A DNA stretch of 64,000 nt from positions 372,001 to 436,000 of the forward strand of contig NZ_JPEO01000002.1 in assembly GCF_000753795.1 (NCBI RefSeq), given 5' to 3'. The translations under genes and the position numbers were made by a program. Source of the stretch: Shewanella mangrovi (lineage in GTDB: Bacteria; Pseudomonadota; Gammaproteobacteria; Enterobacterales; Shewanellaceae). Positions 37,602 through 45,658 of this stretch are shown here, one piece after another (within the stretch, counting starts at the first letter, position 1; the number at the start of each line of letters is the position of its first letter). The notes under the pieces are model-generated. The model worked only from the letters and a program-made list of their open reading frames with translations, was not told where the DNA came from and did not search any database.

Positions 37602-39766
37602 AATTCATTATGTATCATCCGCCGATTGGCCTGCGCACTAAAACCTTAGTGTTATCGTTGTTTCTGCTAGGACTGCCGTGGCTTGGCTATAAGTACGTGT
37701 GGGAGATGGAGAAATACCTGCGCTACGGTCAAGAAAAAACCCTGGAAGGCACAACGCAGGCGGTCGCTACTGCGCTGCACGAACGGCCAAAACTGTTTGA
37801 TAAGCAAGCCAGCTTTCTCAAGCAGGTCGAGAAAGGCCGCGATCTTTATGCCTATCCACTTAATGGCCCGATCCAGCTCGATGGCAAACTGAGCGACTGG
37901 GATGAGTACCGTCATAAAGCCATGGATTACGGCAGTGACAATCGACTTTTCCTCGCCGAAAACAGCGATTCCACACTGCATTTTCGCCATATGGTAGGCA
38001 AATATGCCGGCTATCTGTACGGCTTTTTTGAAGTGACCGATGCGCATGTGGTGTATCGCGGCCGCAATAGTTTAGCGGTTGATCGCAACGACATGTTGGC
38101 GATTGCCACCTTAGCGCCCGATGGAAAATTCCGCCGCTATGTCGTGGCCAATATGCAAGATGGCTGGCTCAGTGCTTTTGAACTGCCGGAAGACCCGAGC
38201 CTTGATGTGCCAGTATCGCCGGAAAATCGGATTCAGGGACAATGGCGAAAAACCGCCACTGGCTACAACATCGAATTACGAATGCCACTGGAAATGGTCG
38301 GTTCCAAGCTTGGTTTTGCCATCCATGATGTTAACAACCCCAGAACGCGAGATATCGCCGCAATTGTCGGCACTTCGGCCACTGACAGCGCCGATAAGCT
38401 GGGTACTGTGCTGGTGCCATCACCCGAAATTGAAAGCATTATCAAAGGGATGGGTCATAACAACTCACGTATTTGGGTCGTGGATATTCACGGTCGAGTG
38501 CTGGCAAAATCGGGCAACCTGCACGATGGTGGCGGCGTTTGGGCGGAAGCTGAAAATGAACCACAAACCTTCTGGACTCAGTTCCAGCAGAAATATCTCA
38601 ACCCCCTCTATTACAAGATATTGACCCGTCCGCCGGACGATTTTGTCGATACGTTAAAAGACTCCACCGAGCTTAAAGGCAGCCATATTCAACAAGCACT
38701 TGCTGGCAAGATGGCATCCACATGGCGCTTAACACAAGATAACAAAGCGGTGGTTTTGGCCGCAGCCAGTCCGATTTGGATTGACGACAAAGTCATGGGC
38801 GCGGTGATCGCCGAAGAAACCACTCATGGCATTCGCACCCTGCGTAACCGCGCGTTGGAGAAACTGTTTAATATCATCCTGATTGTAATGAGCATCGGCA
38901 CTCTGAGTCTGTTCTTCTTCGCCTCAAGTATTTCTGCGCGGGTGCGCAAGCTACGCGATCAGGCTGAAAAATCTATCGACAGCCAAGGGCGTATCCGCAA
39001 TGCGATTGTGCCATCACCGGTGCGCGACGAAATTGGCGATCTCTCACGAAGTTTTGCCAATGTGGTTGGCCGCTTAAGTCAATACACGCACTATCTGGAA
39101 AATATGTCATCAAGACTGTCACACGAGCTGCGTACGCCGGTGGCCGTGGTGCGCAGCTCGCTAGAACACTTAAGTTTGCAGCCCATCGATAGTGACGCGA
39201 TGAAATATGTTGACCGGGCACAGGAAGGCGTAAAACGCTTGTCGCTGATCCTCTCCAACATGAGTGAAGCCACACGTTTGGAAGAATCGCTGTCGAATGC
39301 CGAAGCAGATCAATTCCCGCTCAATAAAGTGATCAGTGGTTGCGTGGCGGGTTATCAGATGACCTACCCTAATGAGCAATTTGCGTTTACTGCCACCAGC
39401 GAACCTATGATGATGCTTGGCGTACCGGAATATATCGCGCAATTGATGGATAAGCTGATCAGCAACGCCATTGAGTTCCACACTCCGGGCACAATTGTGC
39501 AAGTTAAGCTAATGCAGCAGGCTAAACATGCCATTCTGACCGTGGAAAACTTGGGCCCATTATTACCAGAAAATATGGCGGAAGAGATTTTCGAGTCGAT
39601 GGTGTCAGTGCGCAGCCAAAGCGCTCAGCAAAAGCCCCATTTAGGCTTAGGCTTGTACATCGCAAGACTGATTGCCGCTTTCCACGGCGGGAGTATTCGT
39701 GCCACCAACTTAGCGGACGGCACTGGTGTTGTATTCACGGTGACCTTACCGTTGCAACCCAGTTAA
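37598..39766 (+). CDS. pdsS: Sensor histidine kinase of the sortase locus (PdsS-like) with CBM9-like sensor domain
   Basis: 722 residues from GTG 37598 in a GTGA overlap with pdsR; ATG at 37610 is an alternative. TM1 is at about 12-30. The extracytoplasmic part (about 85-270) contains IQLDGKLSDWDEY, LYGFFEVTDAHVVYRG, WRKTATGYNIELRMPLEMVG and LGFAIHDVNN, a pattern I read as a CBM9/DOMON-like fold. TM2 is at about 422-445, followed by a HAMP-like linker, HisKA with H509 in LSHELRTPVAVV, the N box LISNAIEFH and the G box LGLGLYIARLIAAFHGG. The kinase would report an envelope or glycan signal to PdsR. Confidence 0.93.
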   Translation: MKFIMYHPPIGLRTKTLVLSLFLLGLPWLGYKYVWEMEKYLRYGQEKTLEGTTQAVATALHERPKLFDKQASFLKQVEKGRDLYAYPLNGPIQLDGKLSDWDEYRHKAMDYGSDNRLFLAENSDSTLHFRHMVGKYAGYLYGFFEVTDAHVVYRGRNSLAVDRNDMLAIATLAPDGKFRRYVVANMQDGWLSAFELPEDPSLDVPVSPENRIQGQWRKTATGYNIELRMPLEMVGSKLGFAIHDVNNPRTRDIAAIVGTSATDSADKLGTVLVPSPEIESIIKGMGHNNSRIWVVDIHGRVLAKSGNLHDGGGVWAEAENEPQTFWTQFQQKYLNPLYYKILTRPPDDFVDTLKDSTELKGSHIQQALAGKMASTWRLTQDNKAVVLAAASPIWIDDKVMGAVIAEETTHGIRTLRNRALEKLFNIILIVMSIGTLSLFFFASSISARVRKLRDQAEKSIDSQGRIRNAIVPSPVRDEIGDLSRSFANVVGRLSQYTHYLENMSSRLSHELRTPVAVVRSSLEHLSLQPIDSDAMKYVDRAQEGVKRLSLILSNMSEATRLEESLSNAEADQFPLNKVISGCVAGYQMTYPNEQFAFTATSEPMMMLGVPEYIAQLMDKLISNAIEFHTPGTIVQVKLMQQAKHAILTVENLGPLLPENMAEEIFESMVSVRSQSAQQKPHLGLGLYIARLIAAFHGGSIRATNLADGTGVVFTVTLPLQPS

Positions 39767-39792
39767 TGGTTCAGCGGACAGCATGAAACATA

Positions 39793-39823
39793 CTAAAAAG
39801 GCGCTCAGTAAGCGCCTTTTTAG
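39793..39823. terminator. Terminator after the sortase kinase gene
   Basis: A 13-bp stem (CTAAAAAGGCGCT / AGCGCCTTTTTAG) with loop CAGTA, between the kinase gene and the convergent ZIP gene. Confidence 0.93.
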
Positions 39824-39838
39824 TTGTGAATGCCACAA

Positions 39839-40768
39839 TTAACCGAGTGTCGTATCGAGGATCATCATTAACGCAAAGCCCACCATCAATCCTTGCGTTG
39901 CCAACATTTGGTGACCGTTTCGATGGGTTTCAGGAATCACTTCATGGGACACAACAAACAGCATGGCTCCGCCCGCCAATCCGAGTCCGATAGGATATGC
40001 CAACATAAAGCCGCCAGCTAAGCCCACCCCTAACAATGCGCCTAATGGCTCCAGTAGACCCGTTGCACACGCGACCAGTACCGAAAATAGCGGCGCAAAA
40101 CCTACCGCCCGCAGCGTTAACGCTACCGCGAGGCCCTCGGGAATATCTTGCAGCGCAATGGCCGTGGTGAGCGGTAAGCCAATCGACACATCCCCCTGAG
40201 CAAACCCTACGCCTACCGCCATACCTTCAGGCAGATTATGCAGTGCGATAGCAAACACAAATAACCACGCACGGCCGCAGCGTTCATTACCCGGTCCACA
40301 AGGCCCGGTTTGTACGTGCTCGTGAGGCGTAAAATGATCTAACCCCATCATCAAGGCGACACCAATCGCCATGCCAAAGATCACCAATCCACCACCGGCA
40401 ATATTACTGCCAGTGATCTCAGTCCCCGCTTCAATGCCTGGCAATAGCAACGAAAAAGCAGCGGCAGCTAACATCATGCCCGCGGCAAACCCGAGCATTG
40501 AATCTTCCAGCTTTTGCGGAATTGATTTCAGTAACAATGCAGGAATGGCCCCGGCACTCGTTCCCAAGAAACACGCCAAGCCACCTAATAAGGCGTACTG
40601 CACAAACTGATGCTGCTCGGGTGACTCGAGCAATACACTGCTCTGCAGCAACAAGGCAACAATCAATAACAGCGACCCGAGCAGTCCACTCGCCATTAAT
40701 GGATGTGTCCGCGCGTGCGCTTTTAGTACCGACCACCATGACGCATTTTTTTGAACACCAACTTCCAT
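39839..40768 (-). CDS. ZIP-family metal transporter
   Basis: 309 residues, about eight membrane helices. The metal-binding helix signatures are HNLPEGMAVGVGFAQGDV and ALQDIPEGLAVALTLRAVG, typical of ZIP transporters (H-N-x-P-E-G and the related D-I-P-E-G). A His/Cys-containing loop in between (DHFTPHEHVQTGPCGPGNERCGR) may bind metal. It should import Zn(II) or other divalent cations across the inner membrane. The substrate cannot be assigned, and no regulator gene is adjacent. Confidence 0.92.
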   Translation of the reverse strand: MEVGVQKNASWWSVLKAHARTHPLMASGLLGSLLLIVALLLQSSVLLESPEQHQFVQYALLGGLACFLGTSAGAIPALLLKSIPQKLEDSMLGFAAGMMLAAAAFSLLLPGIEAGTEITGSNIAGGGLVIFGMAIGVALMMGLDHFTPHEHVQTGPCGPGNERCGRAWLFVFAIALHNLPEGMAVGVGFAQGDVSIGLPLTTAIALQDIPEGLAVALTLRAVGFAPLFSVLVACATGLLEPLGALLGVGLAGGFMLAYPIGLGLAGGAMLFVVSHEVIPETHRNGHQMLATQGLMVGFALMMILDTTLG

Positions 40769-41177
40769 ACTTTTCCTCGCATCACATGCGTTAAATTTAT
40801 TTGGGGATACGACACAGGAGCTTCACACAACGGCATGCATTCGACTAACGAGATTACGTTATAACATCGCGGATTTTTTATTGTTTGATACAACTAAACG
40901 AACGGCATGGCCTCATTCCACTCTAGCGGTGACGGCGCACGCTGTCATATTGAATCGTTCGATTAGTGCAAACGATCATAACTATACAACGGGCGTAATG
41001 TCAGCGTTTGCATTAACTGTTAAGGCGTGCTTGAGAATTTTTCATTAGCGAATTTCACTATTCCCCGCCGACAAACCAATAAATAAGGTGTTAAGATGCC
41101 AATCCTTAAATGATTTCATCGTGTTTTGCCCCAATTGCTGACAAAACATCATTAGCACTACGCAGTTAGAGTCCTAC
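40769..41177. other. 409-bp intergenic region between ZIP gene and metC
   Basis: No plausible gene is visible. It must contain the divergent promoters of both genes. A short GTTATAAC palindrome (40858-40865) resembles half of a Zur-type site but is not a full match. I found no tandem MetJ-type AGACGTCT boxes before metC. Confidence 0.5.
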
Positions 41178-42359
41178 ATGAAAAAAGCCACAAAGATCGT
41201 CTCGCTCGGACGCGATAAAAAATGGAGTAAAGGTGTTGTTAACCCGCCGGTAGTACGCGCATCTACGGTGATTTTTGACAGTCTGGAACAGATGAGCAAA
41301 GCAGCGGCTGGCAGAGGCAAAGGCGAACTATTTTATGGTCGTCGTGGCACCGATACCCATTTTGCCCTGCAAGCGGCCATTGCCGAACTAGAAGGTGGCG
41401 CAGGTACTGCGTTATATCCATCTGGCGCCGCCGCCATCAGCGGCACATTATTGTCGTTTCTCAAAAGTGGCGACCATCTGCTGATGGTCGATAGCGTCTA
41501 CGAACCCACTCGCGATTTGTGCGACAAAGTACTGAAAGGTTTTGGTATTGAAACCACCTATTATGATCCGATGATTGGTGCGGGTATCGCCGAGTTGATT
41601 AAGCCCAACACCAAGGTGCTGTTTCTGGAATCTCCCGGTTCTATCACGATGGAAGTGCAGGATGTACCCACCTTGTGCCGCATCGCTCACGAACACGGTT
41701 TGATGACCATGCTGGATAACACTTGGTCATCACCGATCAACTGCCGTCCATTTGAACTGGGTATCGATATCTCAATCCAAGCCGCCACCAAATATATTGT
41801 CGGTCACTCAGATGTGATGATGGGGACTGCCACGGCGACCGAGCAATATTGGGAGCAGCTGCGAGAAAATAGCTATCTGCTGGGCCAATGTGTTTCTGCC
41901 GATGATGCATATCTGGCGCTGCGCGGTCTGCGCACCCTCGGCGTGCGTATGGCGCAACAGGAAAAAAATGCACTGGAAATCGCCCACTGGCTCGATGCCC
42001 GAGATGATGTGGACCATATCCGTCATCCGGCATTTGCCAGTTGCCCCGGCCACGAGTTTTTCAAGCGTGATTATCAAGGCAGTAACGGTCTGTTCTCGTT
42101 TGTACTGAAACAAGGCGGCAATAAAAAGGCGATGCAAGCCTTTGTTGAAGGGATGGAACATTTCAAAATGGGCTTCTCTTGGGGCGGCTATGAAAGCTTG
42201 ATTCTGGCGGAGTTTGGCATCGAGAAAATCCGTACCGCTACCCAATGGGACAGCACTAAGCCTATGTTCCGTGTTCACATTGGCCTTGAAGATACCGAAG
42301 ATCTGATTGCTGATTTAGAGGCTGCCTTTGCGCGCTATCACGCCGCGCTAGCCAACTAA
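41178..42359 (+). CDS. metC: Cystathionine beta-lyase
   Basis: 393 residues. The PLP-binding Lys is in SIQAATKYIVGHSDVMMGTA, the PLP-phosphate loop in YPSGAAAISGTLLSFLKSGDH, and FYGRRGTDTHFALQAAIAELEGG matches the MetC (rather than MetB) branch of the Cys/Met metabolism family. The C-terminal FKMGFSWGGYESLI also fits MetC. It cleaves cystathionine to homocysteine, pyruvate and ammonia. It stands alone and is followed by a hairpin. Confidence 0.95.
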   Translation: MKKATKIVSLGRDKKWSKGVVNPPVVRASTVIFDSLEQMSKAAAGRGKGELFYGRRGTDTHFALQAAIAELEGGAGTALYPSGAAAISGTLLSFLKSGDHLLMVDSVYEPTRDLCDKVLKGFGIETTYYDPMIGAGIAELIKPNTKVLFLESPGSITMEVQDVPTLCRIAHEHGLMTMLDNTWSSPINCRPFELGIDISIQAATKYIVGHSDVMMGTATATEQYWEQLRENSYLLGQCVSADDAYLALRGLRTLGVRMAQQEKNALEIAHWLDARDDVDHIRHPAFASCPGHEFFKRDYQGSNGLFSFVLKQGGNKKAMQAFVEGMEHFKMGFSWGGYESLILAEFGIEKIRTATQWDSTKPMFRVHIGLEDTEDLIADLEAAFARYHAALAN

Positions 42360-42369
42360 ATCCTGCGTC

Positions 42370-42419
42370 AACGCTGCACAGTGTTAATAGTGCGCTATTG
42401 TCACCGTGCAGCGTTTTTA
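42370..42419 (+). terminator. Long hairpin terminator after metC
   Basis: An interrupted long stem: AACGCTGCAC pairs with GTGCAGCGTT, then GTG with CAC after a single mismatch, and inside is AATAG-TGCG-CTATT. A T run follows. Confidence 0.85.
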
Positions 42420-42556
42420 ATATCACAAAACCTCTCTCTGCTTTTTCCCTATCGCTCGCAATTTCGTCCTTTTCTGCGCACAAATTAAGCCAAAGTCTTT
42501 GCAGCACTAGTCGCGACTGATACTCTAAAATCAATTGCTTATCAGGAGATCGCGCC

Positions 42557-42826
42557 ATGAACTGCCACCGCATTAATGAACTACTGGAAATGCTCAATCC
42601 CGCTTGGCAAAAAGACCCCAACCTTAATCTGGTACAGTTTTTACAAAAGCTGGCTGATGAAGCAGGTTTTAAAGGTGAGTTAAGTGAGTTGTCAGATGAC
42701 GTGTTGATCTACCAACTCAAAATGCGGGATACCGCCAGCGACGCCCCTATTCCCGGCATCCAGAAAGATTACGTCGAGGATTTCAAAACTGAAATCCTCC
42801 GCGCGCGCGGTATGTTGGATGAATAA
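42557..42826 (+). CDS. yihD: YihD family protein (DUF1040)
   Basis: 89 residues, same length as E. coli YihD and very similar throughout: [46 protein letters not shown] and [20 protein letters not shown]. Function is not established. AGGAG precedes the ATG. It is monocistronic as far as can be seen. Confidence 0.94.
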   Translation: MNCHRINELLEMLNPAWQKDPNLNLVQFLQKLADEAGFKGELSELSDDVLIYQLKMRDTASDAPIPGIQKDYVEDFKTEILRARGMLDE

Positions 42827-42910
42827 TCACAAATTCAACCAAGAGCAATATCATCAACCAATTAAGACTGATGTCTAACATACTCTAGATACGAAAAAGG
42901 CGCTTGTAAC

Positions 42911-43123
42911 ATGCATATTAACGCAACACTCTTAGGTCAGGTCATTATTGTACTGGCGATTATTATGGCAGTTCTTGGCTACTACTTGGGTAAACGCAAA
43001 ACTCAAATGCCGGTGCTGACCTCTGTAATCGGCTTCTTCAGTGCTTTGTTACCTCCGCTTGCACTCATTTTTTTAATTGTGCTGTTAGTTAAAAATGATG
43101 TCCAAGCCAGTGCCGACAGTTAA
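42911..43123 (+). CDS. Small two-helix membrane protein
   Basis: 70 residues with two hydrophobic helices (about 8-26, LGQVIIVLAIIMAVLGYYLG, and 36-60) separated by a basic loop KRKTQMP. There is no recognisable family. Like other small genes in this stretch it starts with an ATG and is followed by a short non-coding gap before the next plus-strand gene. Probably an inner-membrane peptide. Confidence 0.6.
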   Translation: MHINATLLGQVIIVLAIIMAVLGYYLGKRKTQMPVLTSVIGFFSALLPPLALIFLIVLLVKNDVQASADS

Positions 43124-43206
43124 TGTGGTTGCCACCAATATTTCTGCTGTAAGCCACTTACGCTGGCAGTGAAGGTTTATTGTTAAACTTACCAAGAGCT
43201 AATTAA

Positions 43207-43647
43207 ATGAAGGGAATTTGTAACTGTGGTGCAGTGGCATTTAAGGTAGAAACAAAGGTAACCGGCTTATATCAATGCCATTGTCAGTTGTGTCAAAAGC
43301 AATCGGGCTCAACCTCTAATACTGCCGTTATTGTCCCAGCATCGAGTTTTAGGTGGGTACATGGTCTGCAATCCATTACTCACTGGAAAAAAGATACCGG
43401 TTTCACTTCTGATTTTTGCAAAATATGCGGCAGCCCGGTGCCAAACAAATTAAGAGATACTGATTTTTACTGGATTCCTATGGGATTAGTCAGTGACTGT
43501 GATGTAGCCATTATTTCGCATATCTGCTGCAGTTCAAAAGCGAGCTGGGATGTGATTGCTCAGGACGGATTACACTTTGATGATATGCCAGAAGATTTAG
43601 ACAGGTTTATCAGTCGCCACACCCAAACAGAACCATCAGGGACATAA
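43207..43647 (+). CDS. GFA-family (DUF636) zinc protein
   Basis: 146 residues. The GFA fold is marked by Cys sets in CNCGAVAFKV, CHCQLCQKQSGS and FCKICGSPVPNK, the pattern that binds two zincs in the glutathione-dependent formaldehyde-activating enzyme family. Most members have no known activity and true Gfa function is not implied. A second, different GFA gene lies at 56101, so this window holds two. Confidence 0.88.
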   Translation: MKGICNCGAVAFKVETKVTGLYQCHCQLCQKQSGSTSNTAVIVPASSFRWVHGLQSITHWKKDTGFTSDFCKICGSPVPNKLRDTDFYWIPMGLVSDCDVAIISHICCSSKASWDVIAQDGLHFDDMPEDLDRFISRHTQTEPSGT

Positions 43648-43705
43648 CAATCGAGTTGACGCCTCACGGCATCAACAGTAATAAACTATGGAAAGGAAAA
43701 GTGAC

Positions 43706-43993
43706 ATGGGGAATAAGGACAATCAATCAGTCATCAATACATCACGTAAATTTATTGGTTGGTCATTAGCGACGATTGGCGCTTTAGCTGTCATCACCAT
43801 ATGTGCTGTAACGGCTTATCAAGCTTTTTGGATGCCATCTGAATTCAGCATCTCTGGCGCTGGTGACATCACTACAACAACACATGGCCAAGGCATACAG
43901 ACGTTATTTTCAGCCCAGCTTCCACTTGCCGTCTTTCTTATCATTTCTGCAATTGGGCTAAGGTTCGTTTCTCAGTCAAAGAAGCCTCATTAG
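43706..43993 (+). CDS. Small two-helix membrane protein
   Basis: 95 residues from ATG 43706, preceded by GGAAAGGAAAAG; an ATG at 43688 is less likely. There are two hydrophobic helices, at about 18-40 (FIGWSLATIGALAVITICAVTAYQAF) and 70-85 (LPLAVFLIISAIGLRF), with an extracytoplasmic-looking Ser/Gly/Thr loop between. I recognise no family. Confidence 0.6.
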   Translation: MGNKDNQSVINTSRKFIGWSLATIGALAVITICAVTAYQAFWMPSEFSISGAGDITTTTHGQGIQTLFSAQLPLAVFLIISAIGLRFVSQSKKPH

Positions 43994-44084
43994 CTATTTG
44001 ATGTTGAAGACAATGGTGCAGTACGCGCCCTGAATGAGCTAAGCACTGCGATACTTTACCCTGTTCAATGGCAAGGATAGCGTT

Positions 44085-44405
44085 ATGCAAAAATTCTATC
44101 TGTTGGCGACAATTCTCGGCGCACTAGTTCCCTATGCAGCCTTTGTTCCCTGGTTGACGACACATGGCGCAGACCTTCCATTATTCCTCGCGGACGCTAT
44201 CGCCAACCCGATTAGTATCTTTGCGTGGCTTGATGTGTTGTTTGCCGCATTGACTCTGCTGGCGTTTATCGTGTCGAACGCCATAAGCGAGAAGATTACG
44301 CATTGGTACTGGGCGCTATTTGCAACGCTGCTGATCGGTGTATCTTGCGGATTACCTTTATATCTGTATTTGAAAGAACGACACAGAGCAAGCTTGTGTA
44401 GCTAA
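44085..44405 (+). CDS. DUF2834-like membrane protein
   Basis: 106 residues with about three membrane helices. The arrangement of AFVPWLTTHGADLPLFLADAIANPISIFAWLDVLFAAL, with the conserved Trp and Asp after helix 1, resembles DUF2834 proteins. Function unknown. It lies in the run of small plus-strand membrane genes. Confidence 0.7.
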   Translation: MQKFYLLATILGALVPYAAFVPWLTTHGADLPLFLADAIANPISIFAWLDVLFAALTLLAFIVSNAISEKITHWYWALFATLLIGVSCGLPLYLYLKERHRASLCS

Positions 44406-44440
44406 ATCACATACTGAATAGATTGAACAACTGAGGTGCT

Positions 44441-44686
44441 ATGCCAATTAAAAAATGGATGATTCAATACAGCGTGGCATTACCTGTTATCGCTATATTG
44501 CTAGCGACCATACAGTACCTTAAAGGCCGAGATCTGGGATATTCAATCATCTTTGGAGTGCTTTGGTCATGTATCACGGTTGCTATATTTGCCGCCAGAC
44601 GCGCTTATAACTACCGTAAGAATATCGACTGCATTGTGTGCAATGATTTATCCCATAAAACTCATAAAAATAATGACAAAAATTAA
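44441..44686 (+). CDS. Small membrane protein of unknown function
   Basis: 81 residues from ATG 44441, with a GAGG-type ribosome-binding site. There are two probable membrane helices (about 9-24 and 33-50), then a basic region and a C-terminal CIVC pair followed by a polar KTHKNNDKN tail. No family is recognised. The following 226 bp hold no gene. Confidence 0.55.
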   Translation: MPIKKWMIQYSVALPVIAILLATIQYLKGRDLGYSIIFGVLWSCITVAIFAARRAYNYRKNIDCIVCNDLSHKTHKNNDKN

Positions 44687-44842
44687 CAATGCCGATATTT
44701 GTAACGCCAAAAAGCCACAGTAAAAAGAATAGCTATTTTCTTGTTCAGCCGGGTAACACGCTTTTGGGACAATTTCGTGTTAGAACTTTTACACTAATGA
44801 AAGCATTTCAGATTACCAAAAGTATGGAAAAGCTTTAAACCT

Positions 44843-44864
44843 GTGGCCAGTTTTACTTGACCAC
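44843..44864. repeat. Short inverted repeat with IS-end-like look
   Basis: GTGGCCA at the left and TGACCAC at the right enclose CAG/TTTTAC-type spacer bases, forming a 7-bp imperfect inverted repeat. It recalls sequences at the ends of some insertion sequences, but no transposase remnant adjoins it. This is a weak call. Confidence 0.25.
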
Positions 44865-44877
44865 TACACTACAATGC

Positions 44878-44897
44878 AATCTCTCATATGAGAGATT
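44878..44897. promoter_or_regulatory. Perfect 20-bp palindrome
   Basis: AATCTCTCATATGAGAGATT is fully self-complementary without a spacer. It sits 16 bp beyond the stop of the ArsR-rhodanese gene. It may be a dimeric repressor site or a weak terminator; no T run follows on the minus strand. Confidence 0.5.
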
Positions 44898-44912
44898 ATA
44901 TTGGAGACAAGA

Positions 44913-45542
44913 TTAGCTGCGAGCGAGAGGAAAACCAGCACCAGCCCATTCATTGAGGCCATTTCGATACATTTTTACGCCGTATTTCTTTCTCACCAAA
45001 AGCTTCATCGCATCAATGGCTTCAATGCAATAATGCCCTTCGCAGTAGACGATAATCTGCCGATTTTTCTCACTAAAGGTTTCACTCCAACTGTAGAGCG
45101 CTGAAACCGGAATAGAAATCGCTGCGGGAATATGCGCCAAGCGATATTCATCTTCGGCTCTAACATCTATCAGTAGGGTGTTGTCATTCTCGAGTGCTTC
45201 TAATAAGCCTTTTAAGGTAATACAGACACTTGCATCGGTGAGGGGAGATATTTCACGTTCAATTCGCGAAACATCCATAATATTTTGGGCGAGCTTCAAT
45301 ACCTCGTTATTACTTAAGCGATAGAAAATCCGCTTTCCTTCTCGACGCGTTGTCACTAGTCCTTGAGTTCTCATGACTCGCAAGTGTGCAGAAACAGACT
45401 TCAAGCCAATGTTCAAAGCATTTGTCAGATCTTCAACACAGCGCTCTTGATTGGTTAATAAATCAATCAATTGAAGTCGACTTTCATGGCTCATCGCCTT
45501 GATAAATTCGGCTGCATCTTGGTAACTGCTTTGATTAAACAC
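44913..45542 (-). CDS. ArsR-type regulator fused to a rhodanese domain
   Basis: 209 residues from GTG at 45542. Residues 1-95 are an ArsR-like winged helix (AEFIKAMSHESRLQLIDLL, LKSVSAHLRVMRTQGLVTTRREGKRIFYRL), with Cys35 where many members carry a metal or thiol ligand. Residues 115-205 are a rhodanese domain whose active-site loop is VYCEGHYCIEA (C167 and C172). The combination suggests a regulator responding to sulfane sulfur or other reactive sulfur/metal species. It lies 116 bp downstream of the flavoprotein gene on the same strand, with a GC-rich hairpin between. Confidence 0.93.
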   Translation of the reverse strand: MFNQSSYQDAAEFIKAMSHESRLQLIDLLTNQERCVEDLTNALNIGLKSVSAHLRVMRTQGLVTTRREGKRIFYRLSNNEVLKLAQNIMDVSRIEREISPLTDASVCITLKGLLEALENDNTLLIDVRAEDEYRLAHIPAAISIPVSALYSWSETFSEKNRQIIVYCEGHYCIEAIDAMKLLVRKKYGVKMYRNGLNEWAGAGFPLARS

Positions 45543-45611
45543 TGAGATTTCCGATTACATTGGAGGTCAATATCTCGCTAGTTTAACAGCTACGTACCTT
45601 TGTGTGTATAA

Positions 45612-45642
45612 GCGCCCCATGCCACGTATATTCACGGGGCGC
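45612..45642 (-). terminator. GC-rich hairpin after the flavoprotein gene
   Basis: GCGCCCC and GGGGCGC pair across a 17-nt loop, 16 bp beyond the flavoprotein stop. It lacks a strong T tract, so termination may be partial and allow read-through into the ArsR-rhodanese gene. Confidence 0.55.
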
Positions 45643-45658
45643 GCAATATCACCAGCGA

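Noticed and set aside
40858..40865. Zur box before the ZIP transporter gene
   Set aside because: GTTATAAC is only half of the usual palindrome and could occur by chance.
44843..44864. Insertion-sequence end with GTGGCCA / TGACCAC
   Set aside because: Only a 7-bp imperfect repeat; no transposase, no second copy in the window and no target duplication could be found.
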